A DNA stretch of 57,212 nt from Candidatus Kaiserbacteria bacterium RIFCSPHIGHO2_01_FULL_53_31. Lineage in GTDB: Bacteria > Patescibacteriota > Minisyncoccia > Phycocordibacterales > Phycocordibacteraceae. The stretch spans positions 1 through 57,212 of the forward strand of contig MFKU01000016.1 in the NCBI GenBank assembly GCA_001781095.1, in the 5' to 3' direction. The position numbers were made by a program, and so were the translations under genes. The first letter of the stretch is position 1. Each line of letters begins with the position of its first letter. The notes below the pieces were generated by a model, which searched no databases, was not told the DNA's origin, and worked only from the letters and a program-made list of their open reading frames with translations. This document shows, piece by piece, positions 38,999 to 48,229 of the stretch.

Positions 38999-39004
38999 AC
39001 TATA
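38999..39004 (-). promoter_or_regulatory. -10 box of the phosphonate operon
   Basis: TATAGT on the minus strand; leader of about 20 nt with a CAGGAG Shine-Dalgarno. Unlike most neighbouring operons this one is not leaderless. Confidence 0.5.
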
Positions 39005-39031
39005 CTCCAAACCTCTTGATTTTGCATGATA

Positions 39032-39037
39032 TATACT
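39032..39037 (+). promoter_or_regulatory. -10 box of the CDP-glycerol-transferase-like gene
   Basis: TATACT, 9 nt before ATG 39047. It makes ATG 39026, which lies upstream of the box, unusable. Confidence 0.5.
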
Positions 39038-39046
39038 AGCGAGGCA

Positions 39047-40240
39047 ATGCGAAGGATGCGAACAGGGGGAGCGATAGTGACGGGTTGGATAATCTATTTC
39101 CTATCCCATTTCGTCCCTCGCAGTAAAAGGATATGGGTTTTTGCCGGCTGGCATAAAAATGCTGAACGGCAAATCTTTTCCGACAATTCTAAATATTTGT
39201 TTCTGCATGTCGCAAACACTCGGAATGATGTCCGCGCGGTGTGGATCGGGAGCGACGATAAGATAGTCGATATCTTAAGAACGAGTGGCTACGAAAGTTA
39301 TTCGGTACATTCCTTATGGGGTGCGTTTTATTCGCTGCGCGCCGGATACACGATCATTGACGCCCTCATGCAGACCGAACATTGGCGCTATTGTGGACGA
39401 TCGCACGTGATCCAGCTTTGGCACGCGGACGGACTTAAGACACTCCATCTGGGAAGTACATGGTCTCCCAAAAAATATAAAGAGATTATCTTCTCTCCGG
39501 GACTATTTAAGAAATTGCATTTTTGTATCGCCTCGTCTCCGTATATAGCAGAACATTTCATCGGCCCAAGTTTTGAGGTTCCGCGGCAACAAATCCGCAT
39601 TACCGGTTTGCCGCGATATGATGCGTTCTTCGAGAAGATTCGGGGTGCAGACATTGACCTGCATACTGAACTCAAAACGAAACTTGACGCAGTACAGGCA
39701 TCTCATCCCGCTAAAATTATCTTTTATGCCCCAACGTTCAGGAGGGGCCGAGCCGCTTCAGCGCAGCTGGATCACTTGCGACTCGACGAAATGAATACAT
39801 TTCTTGTACGGAATAATTTCTTCCTTTTTGTCTCGCTTCACCCAAAATTTTCGGCGAGCCAGTGGCTACAGAAAAATCTTTCCAACTTGTTTTTCATCAA
39901 CCCGGACTTTGACAAGTATCCCCTCCTTCCTCGCTTCGACGTGGTCATCACGGACTACTCCTCAATGTGCCTCGAATTCCTTCTACTCGACAAGCCGTCG
40001 ATCTTCTACGTGTACGATTTTGATGAATACCGCAAAGCTCCCGGCATTCCGGAAGAGTTTTGGAATCTCGTCCCTGGTCCGCGCGTGCGGACATTTGAGG
40101 AGTTATTGCACGCACTTGTAGCGCCCGATATTCTCGCAGAGGAACGCGGGCGTGTGCGCGATATTCTCTTTACTTTTGAAAAGGGTCAGTCGGCCGAACT
40201 CGTGACGCAGAGTCTGCTGCAAGAAATTAGCGGGCGGTGA
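39047..40240 (+). CDS. CDP-glycerol glycerophosphotransferase family protein (TagB/TagF-like)
   Basis: 397 residues from ATG 39047, chosen by the promoter. GLPRYDAFFE, IIFYAPTFRRG, FVSLHPKF and ITDYSSMCLEFLLLDKPSIFY are the family's conserved blocks. These enzymes transfer a polyol phosphate from a CDP carrier to a glycan. Divergent from the phosphonate operon, it may transfer a CMP-activated phosphonate instead. The 3' end overlaps the convergent methyltransferase by 14 nt. Confidence 0.88.
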   Translation: MRRMRTGGAIVTGWIIYFLSHFVPRSKRIWVFAGWHKNAERQIFSDNSKYLFLHVANTRNDVRAVWIGSDDKIVDILRTSGYESYSVHSLWGAFYSLRAGYTIIDALMQTEHWRYCGRSHVIQLWHADGLKTLHLGSTWSPKKYKEIIFSPGLFKKLHFCIASSPYIAEHFIGPSFEVPRQQIRITGLPRYDAFFEKIRGADIDLHTELKTKLDAVQASHPAKIIFYAPTFRRGRAASAQLDHLRLDEMNTFLVRNNFFLFVSLHPKFSASQWLQKNLSNLFFINPDFDKYPLLPRFDVVITDYSSMCLEFLLLDKPSIFYVYDFDEYRKAPGIPEEFWNLVPGPRVRTFEELLHALVAPDILAEERGRVRDILFTFEKGQSAELVTQSLLQEISGR

Positions 40241-40880
40241 TTGGTTTCCGTGCGGTGACGATATATCCGAGAGCATAATCAGACGATTCATATTTCTTGC
40301 CGATGGCGTGCGCCACACCTGCGAATGCAACGTCGAAAAGGCGTACGAGATAGCGCAGGGTGTAATAGCTGACGAAGCGAAGCGCGCACGGCATCAGGCG
40401 ATCGATGAAAAGGTAGCGCGCGGCGTAGACACCCCCGCCGAGCGGTAGGATACTGACATCTTCCAAATGGAGCATCTCAAATTCTTTGCGCAGCGCTTCT
40501 TCGGTAAAACGCCAATAATCATGTGGCGATGGATGTGTGGGGAACAAAAAAGGTACAACGGTGATGATATTCCCTCCCGGCTTCATGACGCGCGCGGATT
40601 CTGCGAGTAGCGCGTGGTACTGAAAAATATGCTCGAGCACGTTGATCATCATAACCGTATCAAATGAGGCGTCCGCGATCGGGAGCGGCCGTTCCAGGTC
40701 ATGCACGATGTCCGGCCGCGAAGCAGGATCAGCATTGACGGTAGTAACCGTGTAGGTTCCCATGCACAGTGATTGATAGGCTGATCGTTTATCGCCGCCG
40801 AGGTCCAGTACCGTTCCTGAAAGCGTTATACGACAAAGCACGTCATGTTCGGCATCGCGCAAAAGTGAAGGGGTAGACAT
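40227..40880 (-). CDS. SAM-dependent methyltransferase
   Basis: 217 residues. VLDLGGDKRSA (motif I), ADASFDTVMMINVLEHIF, and MKPGGNIITVVPFLFPTHPS, typical of glycan-cluster Methyltransf_11 enzymes. Starts 9 nt after the asparagine synthetase stop; same transcript. Confidence 0.82.
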   Translation of the reverse strand: MSTPSLLRDAEHDVLCRITLSGTVLDLGGDKRSAYQSLCMGTYTVTTVNADPASRPDIVHDLERPLPIADASFDTVMMINVLEHIFQYHALLAESARVMKPGGNIITVVPFLFPTHPSPHDYWRFTEEALRKEFEMLHLEDVSILPLGGGVYAARYLFIDRLMPCALRFVSYYTLRYLVRLFDVAFAGVAHAIGKKYESSDYALGYIVTARKPITAR

Positions 40881-40889
40881 GACTTCAAT

Positions 40890-42743
40890 CTATCCCCCGC
40901 GCCCCGAATCTGCAAAACATTTCCAATTGGAAATGAGCGCGAATGCGAAGCGTGGGTATTTCCGGGCTATAATCGGGCGAACTCCCTTCGATGCTATGAG
41001 ATGTACAAGATCGCTTGCCACCGCAAATGCGTCGCGATGAGCGAGATGAAAGACACAAGCCTTCTCAAAATCATCCAGAAAAGCGTGTGTCTTGTACGCC
41101 ATCATCGGTACGCCAAAACCTTTCTTTTTCCGATAGATGAGATCGGGAGGAAGATAGCGCTCGAGCACCTGCTTAAGGATCTTCTTGCCCTCCGTTGCCT
41201 TTCGAATATCGACCGCCCGTAAAATGGCGCTCACCTCGGTTTGCAGATACCGATCGACAAGCGGAACACGGGCCTCGATGGATGAAGCCATCGAAGCGAT
41301 GTCGCTTTTCTGTAGAAGGTCATTCGGCAAATACGCGAGCGTGTCGAAGGCTAGAGATGGCGGGATGCGTGGATCATATTCGGCTTCATAGAACGCCGCG
41401 AGTGTATTCCGTACAGCTGTATCAGCGAGTGGGTAGTCTATGCTGCGCGTGCTCGCGAGGTAGGCGCCGACGAGATCATTTACCATGCCGCTCCCGAGAA
41501 GACCCGCGCGTATGCGTTGTACGAGCGGATTAGTGTACGAGAGACCAAATCGCTGCGGGAACATACCGGCATTTAGTACGGTATTGAACGCGTCCGTTTG
41601 GTCCACGCGAGTATGCTGCGAAAGAAGTCCGTGCCGGAGATACCCGCCGAAGAGTTCGTCTCCTCCCTCTCCGCTTAACACGACTTTTGCTCGACCCTTG
41701 ATACGCCCATAGACAAGCGCCGTGGGTATAATCGAAATGTCTGCCGTTGGTTCGTCGAGAATGTCCCACACCTTCGCATACTCGTCTGTCAAAGATTCTT
41801 CGGAAAGTTGCTCGATGATAAGCGGAACGCCGAGGTGTTGCGCTATATCCGTCGCATACTGCGTATCTTCGCTTCCCCGGACGGCGATGTGATAAGCAGT
41901 CGGCTGCTTATCGAGTTTTTTCGATATCGCCGCAATGATTGACGAATCCGTCCCACCAGAAAGGAGCAGTGAGACGGGTACATCAGCAACATAGTGCGCT
42001 TCTATGGACTTTGTTAGAGAGTCATCAAGCGCGTCGAGCGCCTCCGCGGGAGTACACAGTGTCGGGAGCGGTATCCCGTCCATGAAGCGCGATACTCGTG
42101 CGAGCTCCAGGTACGTCGCATTGTCGATATCCCAGGACATCACTGACCCGGGGCGGAGTTTCGAAACGCCTTTATATGGCGTCGCCGGAGCGACGAAATA
42201 ACCGAGTGCATAGAACAGGTCGTATGCGGCGGGATCCGGTTCGAGCGGGAGTCCGGCGGCTTTAAAACATTTCAATTCAGATGCGAAGTAGATATCCCTT
42301 CCCCGAATCGCGTAATAGAGCGGCTTGATACCAAACGGATCGCGCGCATAGACCAGCTTCCCGGCGCGCACATCATGCAATACGAAGGCCCACATGCCAC
42401 GCATGCGATTGAAGAAATCCGTCCCATGCCGATCGTACCCTTCAAGAACTACCTCTGTGTCGCTACCGGTCACAAACAACGCACCCTCAAGCTCGAGGCT
42501 GCGTTTCAACTCTTTATAATTATAAATTTCTCCATTAAAAACAATGGCCACATGTCCCGAGCGGCTCTTCATCGGTTGGTTACCGGAATCTGAGACGTCG
42601 ATAATTGCTAGGCGTTGATGACCGAGCGAGACTATTCCATCTCGCAGTATTTCCGTATGGTCCGGACCGCGGTGTGCGACCGCGCGCAGTCCCGCTTCTA
42701 TGTTTGCACTGCCTGTGCCGGCATGACAAAAGATTCCGCACAT
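40890..42743 (-). CDS. asnB: Glutamine-dependent asparagine synthetase
   Basis: 617 residues. N-terminal Cys2 nucleophile (MCGIFCHAG), HRGPDHTE, and PP-loop LLSGGTDSS near 257-265; GEGGDELFGGY is the second conserved block. It transfers glutamine amide nitrogen. In glycan clusters such enzymes often amidate a uronic acid or peptide carboxylate rather than aspartate, so substrate is open. Confidence 0.92.
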   Translation of the reverse strand: MCGIFCHAGTGSANIEAGLRAVAHRGPDHTEILRDGIVSLGHQRLAIIDVSDSGNQPMKSRSGHVAIVFNGEIYNYKELKRSLELEGALFVTGSDTEVVLEGYDRHGTDFFNRMRGMWAFVLHDVRAGKLVYARDPFGIKPLYYAIRGRDIYFASELKCFKAAGLPLEPDPAAYDLFYALGYFVAPATPYKGVSKLRPGSVMSWDIDNATYLELARVSRFMDGIPLPTLCTPAEALDALDDSLTKSIEAHYVADVPVSLLLSGGTDSSIIAAISKKLDKQPTAYHIAVRGSEDTQYATDIAQHLGVPLIIEQLSEESLTDEYAKVWDILDEPTADISIIPTALVYGRIKGRAKVVLSGEGGDELFGGYLRHGLLSQHTRVDQTDAFNTVLNAGMFPQRFGLSYTNPLVQRIRAGLLGSGMVNDLVGAYLASTRSIDYPLADTAVRNTLAAFYEAEYDPRIPPSLAFDTLAYLPNDLLQKSDIASMASSIEARVPLVDRYLQTEVSAILRAVDIRKATEGKKILKQVLERYLPPDLIYRKKKGFGVPMMAYKTHAFLDDFEKACVFHLAHRDAFAVASDLVHLIASKGVRPIIARKYPRFAFALISNWKCFADSGRGG

Positions 42744-42836
42744 ACCCTATGAGGGAGAAGTAACGGCCATTCCCTCAAACCGAACTTCAAGCTTCTCGAC
42801 TTTTGTGCGGCGCTCCATACGGTAGATGCACATCAG

Positions 42837-42842
42837 TATACT
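42837..42842 (+). promoter_or_regulatory. -10 box 6 nt before a GTG start
   Basis: TATACT followed by CCGTGC and GTG 42849. This favours a leaderless start on GTG; otherwise ATG 42867 would give an 18-nt leader without Shine-Dalgarno. Confidence 0.5.
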
Positions 42843-42848
42843 CCGTGC

Positions 42849-44978
42849 GTGGTACTCTTTACATCAATGAAAGAAGCCGCCAAAGTGCTCGCTATTGTTT
42901 TTCTGCTGCAGATTGGTTTGCTTGGTTCACTTGTAATCTACCTGCAGAGCTATGGCGGTAGCGTGGCGCACTTGGCGCTGACCCAAGATACGAAAGGATA
43001 CGTGCTGCTTGCCGAATCACTTCTTGCAGATGGCGGCTATCATCTCCCTGGATTCACTGTCCCCGAAACGTTTCGCGTACCCGGGTATCCTTTCTTCATT
43101 GCAGTCGTGTATAAGCTTTCCGGCAATTCTATTTATGCGCTTCTCGCAGTACTCGCTCTCGTTGGATCGCTCGCGAGCGGGCTTGTCTATCTCATCGGTC
43201 GGGAGCTTTCTCTTCCACGGTCATGGGCATTTTGTGCAGCTATTCTCTTCGGGATAAGTCCCGCCGTTGTCTGGGTTCCTGTCTCTGGAATGAGCGATAT
43301 CACATTTGCGTTTCTCCTCTTACTCGCCCTCTATTTGTTAGTTCGCATTCCACGCGCTAGAAGAGCCTGGTTGCATGCCGGCCTCATCGGCCTCGTGCTC
43401 GGCCTCGCGACACTGAACCGCTCCGTCGGTCTCTATCTTGCTCTGATTCTGATCATCTCGATTCCCTTCTTCACAGATGCACACTTTGTCAGCCGCAAGA
43501 CGATTGCGCTCTTCGGCATCGCACTGTTAACATTCAGCCTATCGGTTGTACCATGGATGATGCGGAATCAAGCGGTTGCGGGACATTTCGCTCTTTCTTC
43601 GCAGTTTGCCTTTAACCCTTTTTTTTATAACATCCCCGCATTCTTAGCATGGCAAAACCATACGAGTGAACAAGCAGAACGCGAGAAACTCATGGATAGC
43701 GTTGGCACGCGAGATGAATACGCGCTTGTGAACGGTTTCATCTACTACGACCAACTCAAGACTATTGATAAGAGATTCCTGAAAGAACACCTCGGCCCGT
43801 ACACGTATTTCCACGCTATAAAAACTCTGCCCTTTTTCTTCGGCAGTGGGCTGAATGCGGCGTACGCTCTCATCACGAATGAGATTCCAACTATGCCTGA
43901 TGTTGCCTTCTTTCCGCGAGCCGATCGCAACACTGCGTCGCTTTTTTATGGAGGCGACTTCATTTCGGTCGCGAAAAATCTTCTGTACTTCTGGCCAGCG
44001 ACTGTCGAACGAATCCTCTGGCTTGCGCTTTTCGCTCTTGCGTTTATTGCGCCCTTCGTCACCCGCGGGCGCCAGCGAACGTTTGCGATTTTGGGAGTTA
44101 TTGTAACTTTCACGATCGCGCTCTTCGCGATCCCGATTGCCCAGCCGCGCTACCGCATCCCAGCCGAGCCATTTATCTGGCTTTCGGCCGCACTCACTCT
44201 TTGCGCATTTAGCCATCGCCATTCAAAGGTGCTCTCAGAATCACAGCACAATACAGAAATAGAGAACAATCGAGTCGCCTGGGGGAAGAAACCACTGCTT
44301 CAGCAGTTATATCGCGATTTCTACGAAAAAATGTTTGCATTCGTTCGCACGGATATTTCCGGAAATGTCGTTGAACTGGGTTCAGGGTTAGGCGCTTTCA
44401 AGGCGGTATATCCTAACGTGATAACGACCGATCTTTTCGCGAATCCAGGTATTGACCGGGTCGAAAACGCGTACCACCTGTCATTCAAGCAGGGCGAAGC
44501 ATCGAATCTCATTCTGTTTGATGTCTTTCATCATTTACGATATCCCGGCCAGGCGCTCGAAGAATTCGCGCGCGTCCTGCCGCGCGACGGGCGAGTGATT
44601 ATGTTCGAGCCATATATCTCGGTCTTGGGGGCGCTCGTCTACGGTCTCTTCCATCATGAATCAGTCGCTCTCAAACAGAAGATCTCCTGGTTCCCTCCCC
44701 GGGACGCATCAATGGACAATTCTTACTACGCAGCACAAGGAAATGCGACACGTATATTTAGCGTCTCGTCGCTCTATAAAGAAGATGTGCAAAAAAACTG
44801 GCGGTTGATTAAGAAGGAAAAATGCTCCGCGCTCAGTTATGTATTGTCCGGCGGATTCAGTAAGCCGTGCCTCTATCCTCTTTCGCTTCTACCAGTGATT
44901 CGCGGAGTTGAACGCGCTTTGGATTGCTTGCCGCTCCTGTTCGCCACTCGAGTCCTTATTGTTCTTGAAAGGAAGTGA
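42849..44978 (+). CDS. GT39-like membrane glycosyltransferase fused to a methyltransferase
   Basis: 709 residues. Residues 1-460 are a polytopic PMT/ArnT-like enzyme: an acidic residue in the first loop (TQDTKGY, Asp47) and RVPGYPFF near 76-83, then about 10 membrane segments. Residues about 480-640 are a soluble class I methyltransferase (NVVELGSGLGAFK; LILFDVFHHLRYPGQAL; DGRVIMFEP). No frame break separates the parts. It would glycosylate from a lipid-linked donor on the outer face; the methyltransferase domain must be cytoplasmic, so the two act at different stages. Confidence 0.85.
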   Translation: MVLFTSMKEAAKVLAIVFLLQIGLLGSLVIYLQSYGGSVAHLALTQDTKGYVLLAESLLADGGYHLPGFTVPETFRVPGYPFFIAVVYKLSGNSIYALLAVLALVGSLASGLVYLIGRELSLPRSWAFCAAILFGISPAVVWVPVSGMSDITFAFLLLLALYLLVRIPRARRAWLHAGLIGLVLGLATLNRSVGLYLALILIISIPFFTDAHFVSRKTIALFGIALLTFSLSVVPWMMRNQAVAGHFALSSQFAFNPFFYNIPAFLAWQNHTSEQAEREKLMDSVGTRDEYALVNGFIYYDQLKTIDKRFLKEHLGPYTYFHAIKTLPFFFGSGLNAAYALITNEIPTMPDVAFFPRADRNTASLFYGGDFISVAKNLLYFWPATVERILWLALFALAFIAPFVTRGRQRTFAILGVIVTFTIALFAIPIAQPRYRIPAEPFIWLSAALTLCAFSHRHSKVLSESQHNTEIENNRVAWGKKPLLQQLYRDFYEKMFAFVRTDISGNVVELGSGLGAFKAVYPNVITTDLFANPGIDRVENAYHLSFKQGEASNLILFDVFHHLRYPGQALEEFARVLPRDGRVIMFEPYISVLGALVYGLFHHESVALKQKISWFPPRDASMDNSYYAAQGNATRIFSVSSLYKEDVQKNWRLIKKEKCSALSYVLSGGFSKPCLYPLSLLPVIRGVERALDCLPLLFATRVLIVLERK

Positions 44979-44997
44979 GTGTTGTTCGTGATATCTG

Positions 44998-45372
44998 TTA
45001 GCGGGCGACGATAAAAATTCCAAGGATGATGATAGCTACTCCGGCGATATGGATCGGACTAATAGTCTCGTTGAGGAAAAAACGCGCGGCCAATAAAGCA
45101 AGTACAACATTCAAAGAAAGTCCGATCGGATAGAGAATGGAGAGCGATGTTTTCGATAGAAGCCAAATCCAGAGCAGCAATGCACTGCCGTAGAGGAAAA
45201 CCCCCAGGATGAAACTTGGTATCGCCAACAATTCTATAAGTCGGCGCGCGAGTGGCTCTGAAGCGTGGTTCGTCATTACCGTTATCGTCCCCTGTTTAAA
45301 TAATATTTGACTCACCGCGGTAGCAGCGCTGGCGATAAACAAGGTGATGATCATGCTGCCTGAGAATGACAT
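44998..45372 (-). CDS. Small DMT/EmrE-like membrane carrier
   Basis: 124 residues, four hydrophobic segments; LFKQG near residues 24-28, LYPIGLSLNVVLALLAARFFLNE and GVAIIILGIF match the small EamA/SMR group, of which ArnE/ArnF-type subunits move undecaprenyl-linked sugars. The Glu typical of drug exporters in helix 1 is absent (ITLFIASAATAVSQ), which argues against drug efflux. Last gene of the TraG-headed operon. Confidence 0.75.
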   Translation of the reverse strand: MSFSGSMIITLFIASAATAVSQILFKQGTITVMTNHASEPLARRLIELLAIPSFILGVFLYGSALLLWIWLLSKTSLSILYPIGLSLNVVLALLAARFFLNETISPIHIAGVAIIILGIFIVAR

Positions 45373-45379
45373 AGGGTTG

Positions 45380-46534
45380 TTATTGCGACTTCACATATAT
45401 CATACGATATTTTCGGGAATACGCTTCCATGAACAGACTTTCGTAACGCTCGACGGTCTGTCGGATAGAAAATCTCTTCGCGGTCTCGCGCGCACCTTGT
45501 GTGAGTTCGCCCTTCCCGACAACGGTAGCCGTGGCCGTAAGCGCCTCTTCGACCGCTTTCGGAGTTGATTCCGTAATACGATACCCGTTCAGCCCATCAA
45601 CGAGAAGTTCGTCGGTGCCAGCCGTCAGTGTGGAGATGACTGGGAGGCCGGCCGCAAGCGCCTCCAAGTACACATTGCTGAAGCCTTCAATCAATGAAGT
45701 TGAAACGAGCGCATCTGCCGCTTTGTAGAAACGCCACACGTCGCTTCGCATACCGAAGAATATGACGTCTTCCGTAAGCCCGGTGTGACGCGCCTGTGCT
45801 TCGAGTGCTGGTCGCAACGAACCGCCACCGACAATCAGAAGGAGAGAGGTCGGATGTGTTGCATGAAAAGCTGCGAATCCTTCCAGAAGAAGTTTATGAT
45901 TCTTCTGCGACGTAAGCCGCGCGACATTCAGAAACACCGTTCTGGTAGGTGGCAACCCGAGTTCCTTCCTGAGTCCCTCTTTCTCCGGCAGTCGCCCGAG
46001 GACATCCTGTGCCCGCGCAAGGTCGATACCGTTATGTATGACAACGAATTTTTCTGCCGCTATTCCCTCCTGCGCGGCAGTGAACGAAGCGACCGTCTTC
46101 GATACGGCGACGATCCTATACGAGACGTGCGCCAGTATTCGATCAATGTACTGCTGCCAACGTGGCTTGTGTATGTAGGTGTTGTGTTCTCGTGCGATGG
46201 AAACATAGCTGAGGAACGGACTCAATATGCGAAAAGCAGTATTTGCATAGAAAAGACTCGAGACGACAATGTGGGGCCTGATCATACGCAACAAACGGTA
46301 GAGTTTCCACCACTCCCGTATGTCCCACCAACCCGTAAACGAGAGTCTATAAACAGGCAGATCGACCGGTAGTGCCGCATAGAAATCCTCTTTCTCACGA
46401 AACTGAAAAAGAGTGATGAGAGAAACGTCGAATTTCTCCCTATCGAAATATCTGACCAGCTCGGAGAATTGCCATTGCATCCCGCCGACTAAGAAGTCGT
46501 TGACACCAAAGACGATTTTTATTTTCGCATTCAT
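45380..46534 (-). CDS. GT4 glycosyltransferase
   Basis: 384 residues from ATG 46534 (MNAKIKIVFGVNDFLVGGMQ). GT-B fold; donor-site EGFSNVYLEALAAGLPVI and TAGTDELL. Similar in layout to the GT4 at 34292, including the VGG/IGG-x-Q opening. Confidence 0.9.
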   Translation of the reverse strand: MNAKIKIVFGVNDFLVGGMQWQFSELVRYFDREKFDVSLITLFQFREKEDFYAALPVDLPVYRLSFTGWWDIREWWKLYRLLRMIRPHIVVSSLFYANTAFRILSPFLSYVSIAREHNTYIHKPRWQQYIDRILAHVSYRIVAVSKTVASFTAAQEGIAAEKFVVIHNGIDLARAQDVLGRLPEKEGLRKELGLPPTRTVFLNVARLTSQKNHKLLLEGFAAFHATHPTSLLLIVGGGSLRPALEAQARHTGLTEDVIFFGMRSDVWRFYKAADALVSTSLIEGFSNVYLEALAAGLPVISTLTAGTDELLVDGLNGYRITESTPKAVEEALTATATVVGKGELTQGARETAKRFSIRQTVERYESLFMEAYSRKYRMIYVKSQ

Positions 46535-46547
46535 GCTACTGCGGACG

Positions 46548-47195
46548 TTAGCATTTGGAATCGGAATGGGCGATAAAGAGCAGCCCGAATGCAAAAATTT
46601 GCGGGAATGCCCGTGCGAGCCAGCCGAGACGGCCGTACCCGACAATTTCGACCAGTGCGAATCGTGCGCGAAGCGCGTCCCGTAATTCTGCGATAGTGAA
46701 GTGGTTTATATGCGTCGGATCTTCGAGCGGCGTGCCCTTTTTGCGCATCACGAGATATCGGAAACGATTTTTCAGCGAGAATGCGTTCGGCACAGATCCT
46801 ACAAAGATCCCTCCTTCCTTCAATACACGCGACACTTTCCCGATCACTAGGACCGGATAATAGAGATGTTCAAGGACTTCCGCTGCTACCACAACATCAT
46901 AGGATGCCGGGTCTATTCCCCATTCGCCATTCAGATCAATGTGCTTCGTTTCAATGCCGACTGTTTTGCGCGCGCGTATAAGCGCCTCCGAGTCGATATC
47001 TACTCCAACGACACTGTTCCCTTCTGAAAAAGACTTTGTGAGCGCCCCGTCGCGACACCCTATGTCAAGAATGCGTTTCCCCGTGCCGATACTTTTTTTA
47101 AAAAAGGATCCGCGGACATCGCCGTGGAGAACAAAAAATTCGCCACGTTGCGCCGTATGATGCGTCCCATAGAGATGTTCAAGTGAAGTTCTCAT
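46548..47195 (-). CDS. SAM-dependent methyltransferase
   Basis: 215 residues. ILDIGCRDGALTKSF motif I, VVGVDIDSEALIRA, YDVVVAAEVLEHLYYP and EGGIFVGSVPNAF. Coupled to the upstream GT4 by a 4-nt overlap. Confidence 0.85.
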   Translation of the reverse strand: MRTSLEHLYGTHHTAQRGEFFVLHGDVRGSFFKKSIGTGKRILDIGCRDGALTKSFSEGNSVVGVDIDSEALIRARKTVGIETKHIDLNGEWGIDPASYDVVVAAEVLEHLYYPVLVIGKVSRVLKEGGIFVGSVPNAFSLKNRFRYLVMRKKGTPLEDPTHINHFTIAELRDALRARFALVEIVGYGRLGWLARAFPQIFAFGLLFIAHSDSKC

Positions 47196-48229
47196 CGTTT
47201 GCCGATTATAACGCCAACGAGCTTTTCGGCGAGCCTCGTCAGACTGTTCTCTGTTGCCACCGCTGAAAGCGACCGACCGGATGAATTCGCCAGAGCTTTG
47301 GAGAGACGCTCCGCGAGTTCTGTAATCGAATTGAAATGCGATTCACTGCCGGCAAGTAGAGCGAAATCGTCACTCGACGCGAGAACGGTGCAGCCGCATG
47401 CGGCAGCTTCGAAGATTGTTTTATCGAGCATGCCGGAAGGCGACGTGTTCACGAATATCTCGTGTGAACAGAAGATACGGGGCGCGGATTCTTTAGTCAC
47501 CGCAGGAAGGAATGTCACCTTTCCATCGAAACCGAGTGTCCCTGCGCGACCGACAAGGCCTTCGTAGTATGACTCATCACTCGGCAATGGCGATCCAACA
47601 AAATTCGCAGTAAATTTGATACCATCGCGTGCGAGCTGTGTAAGCGCATCGAGTAGCATATCGGGGCGCTTACTCGGCGACATGCGCGCGAGAAATAGTA
47701 TCGAGTGCGATATGCGTTTCACCCGCTCATCTGGCTTGAACCGCTCGGTATCAACGCCGACCGGCATACGGATTGTCTTCTTATATTTGGCAGTATATGA
47801 ATGCTTTGAGGTGCAAAATACGCAGGTGCAGAAAGCGGCGGCCACATCGGTGAGCCACGAGCCGGCATAGTGATTGCGCCAGAGGTAGATACGCTTACCG
47901 AGCAGTCTCCATAGCCAACCCGCGAGGAGCACATACTCCTGATTCATGTGTACAAAAACGGCATCATAATCGTGTCTAAGCCGCCATACGAGTTTCAAGA
48001 ATCTTACTGCATAACGTATTCGTGTTCCTGTGCTCTTCGTAGCTTCGGCGGAGTAGGGTTTGCCAAGCGAGTACAGTCGCGCATTCTTGGGAACATCGGC
48101 CTGTCCCATCTTGAGGCAGATTATCTCGACCTGTTCAGTCTTCTTTGCGAGTTCTTCAATCCATGCCGTGAAAAAGCCGAGCACCGGATCATCTTGATCG
48201 ACTACTTGTGTCACGATGAGTAGTCTCAT
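47192..48229 (-). CDS. GT4 glycosyltransferase
   Basis: 345 residues from ATG 48229 (MRLLIVTQVVDQDDP), which overlaps the upstream stop by 4 nt. LFLARMSPSKRPDMLL and a donor-site region SPSGMLDKTIFEAAACGCTVL are GT4-like. Confidence 0.88.
   Translation of the reverse strand: MRLLIVTQVVDQDDPVLGFFTAWIEELAKKTEQVEIICLKMGQADVPKNARLYSLGKPYSAEATKSTGTRIRYAVRFLKLVWRLRHDYDAVFVHMNQEYVLLAGWLWRLLGKRIYLWRNHYAGSWLTDVAAAFCTCVFCTSKHSYTAKYKKTIRMPVGVDTERFKPDERVKRISHSILFLARMSPSKRPDMLLDALTQLARDGIKFTANFVGSPLPSDESYYEGLVGRAGTLGFDGKVTFLPAVTKESAPRIFCSHEIFVNTSPSGMLDKTIFEAAACGCTVLASSDDFALLAGSESHFNSITELAERLSKALANSSGRSLSAVATENSLTRLAEKLVGVIIGKR

Noticed and set aside
35439-40240. Aminoethylphosphonate pathway
   Set aside because: No 2-aminoethylphosphonate aminotransferase is present; an Fe-alcohol dehydrogenase is, so hydroxyethylphosphonate is the better guess.
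44998-45372. Multidrug efflux pump of the SMR family
   Set aside because: The conserved membrane Glu of helix 1 is missing and the gene sits at the end of a glycan operon, favouring a lipid-linked sugar carrier.
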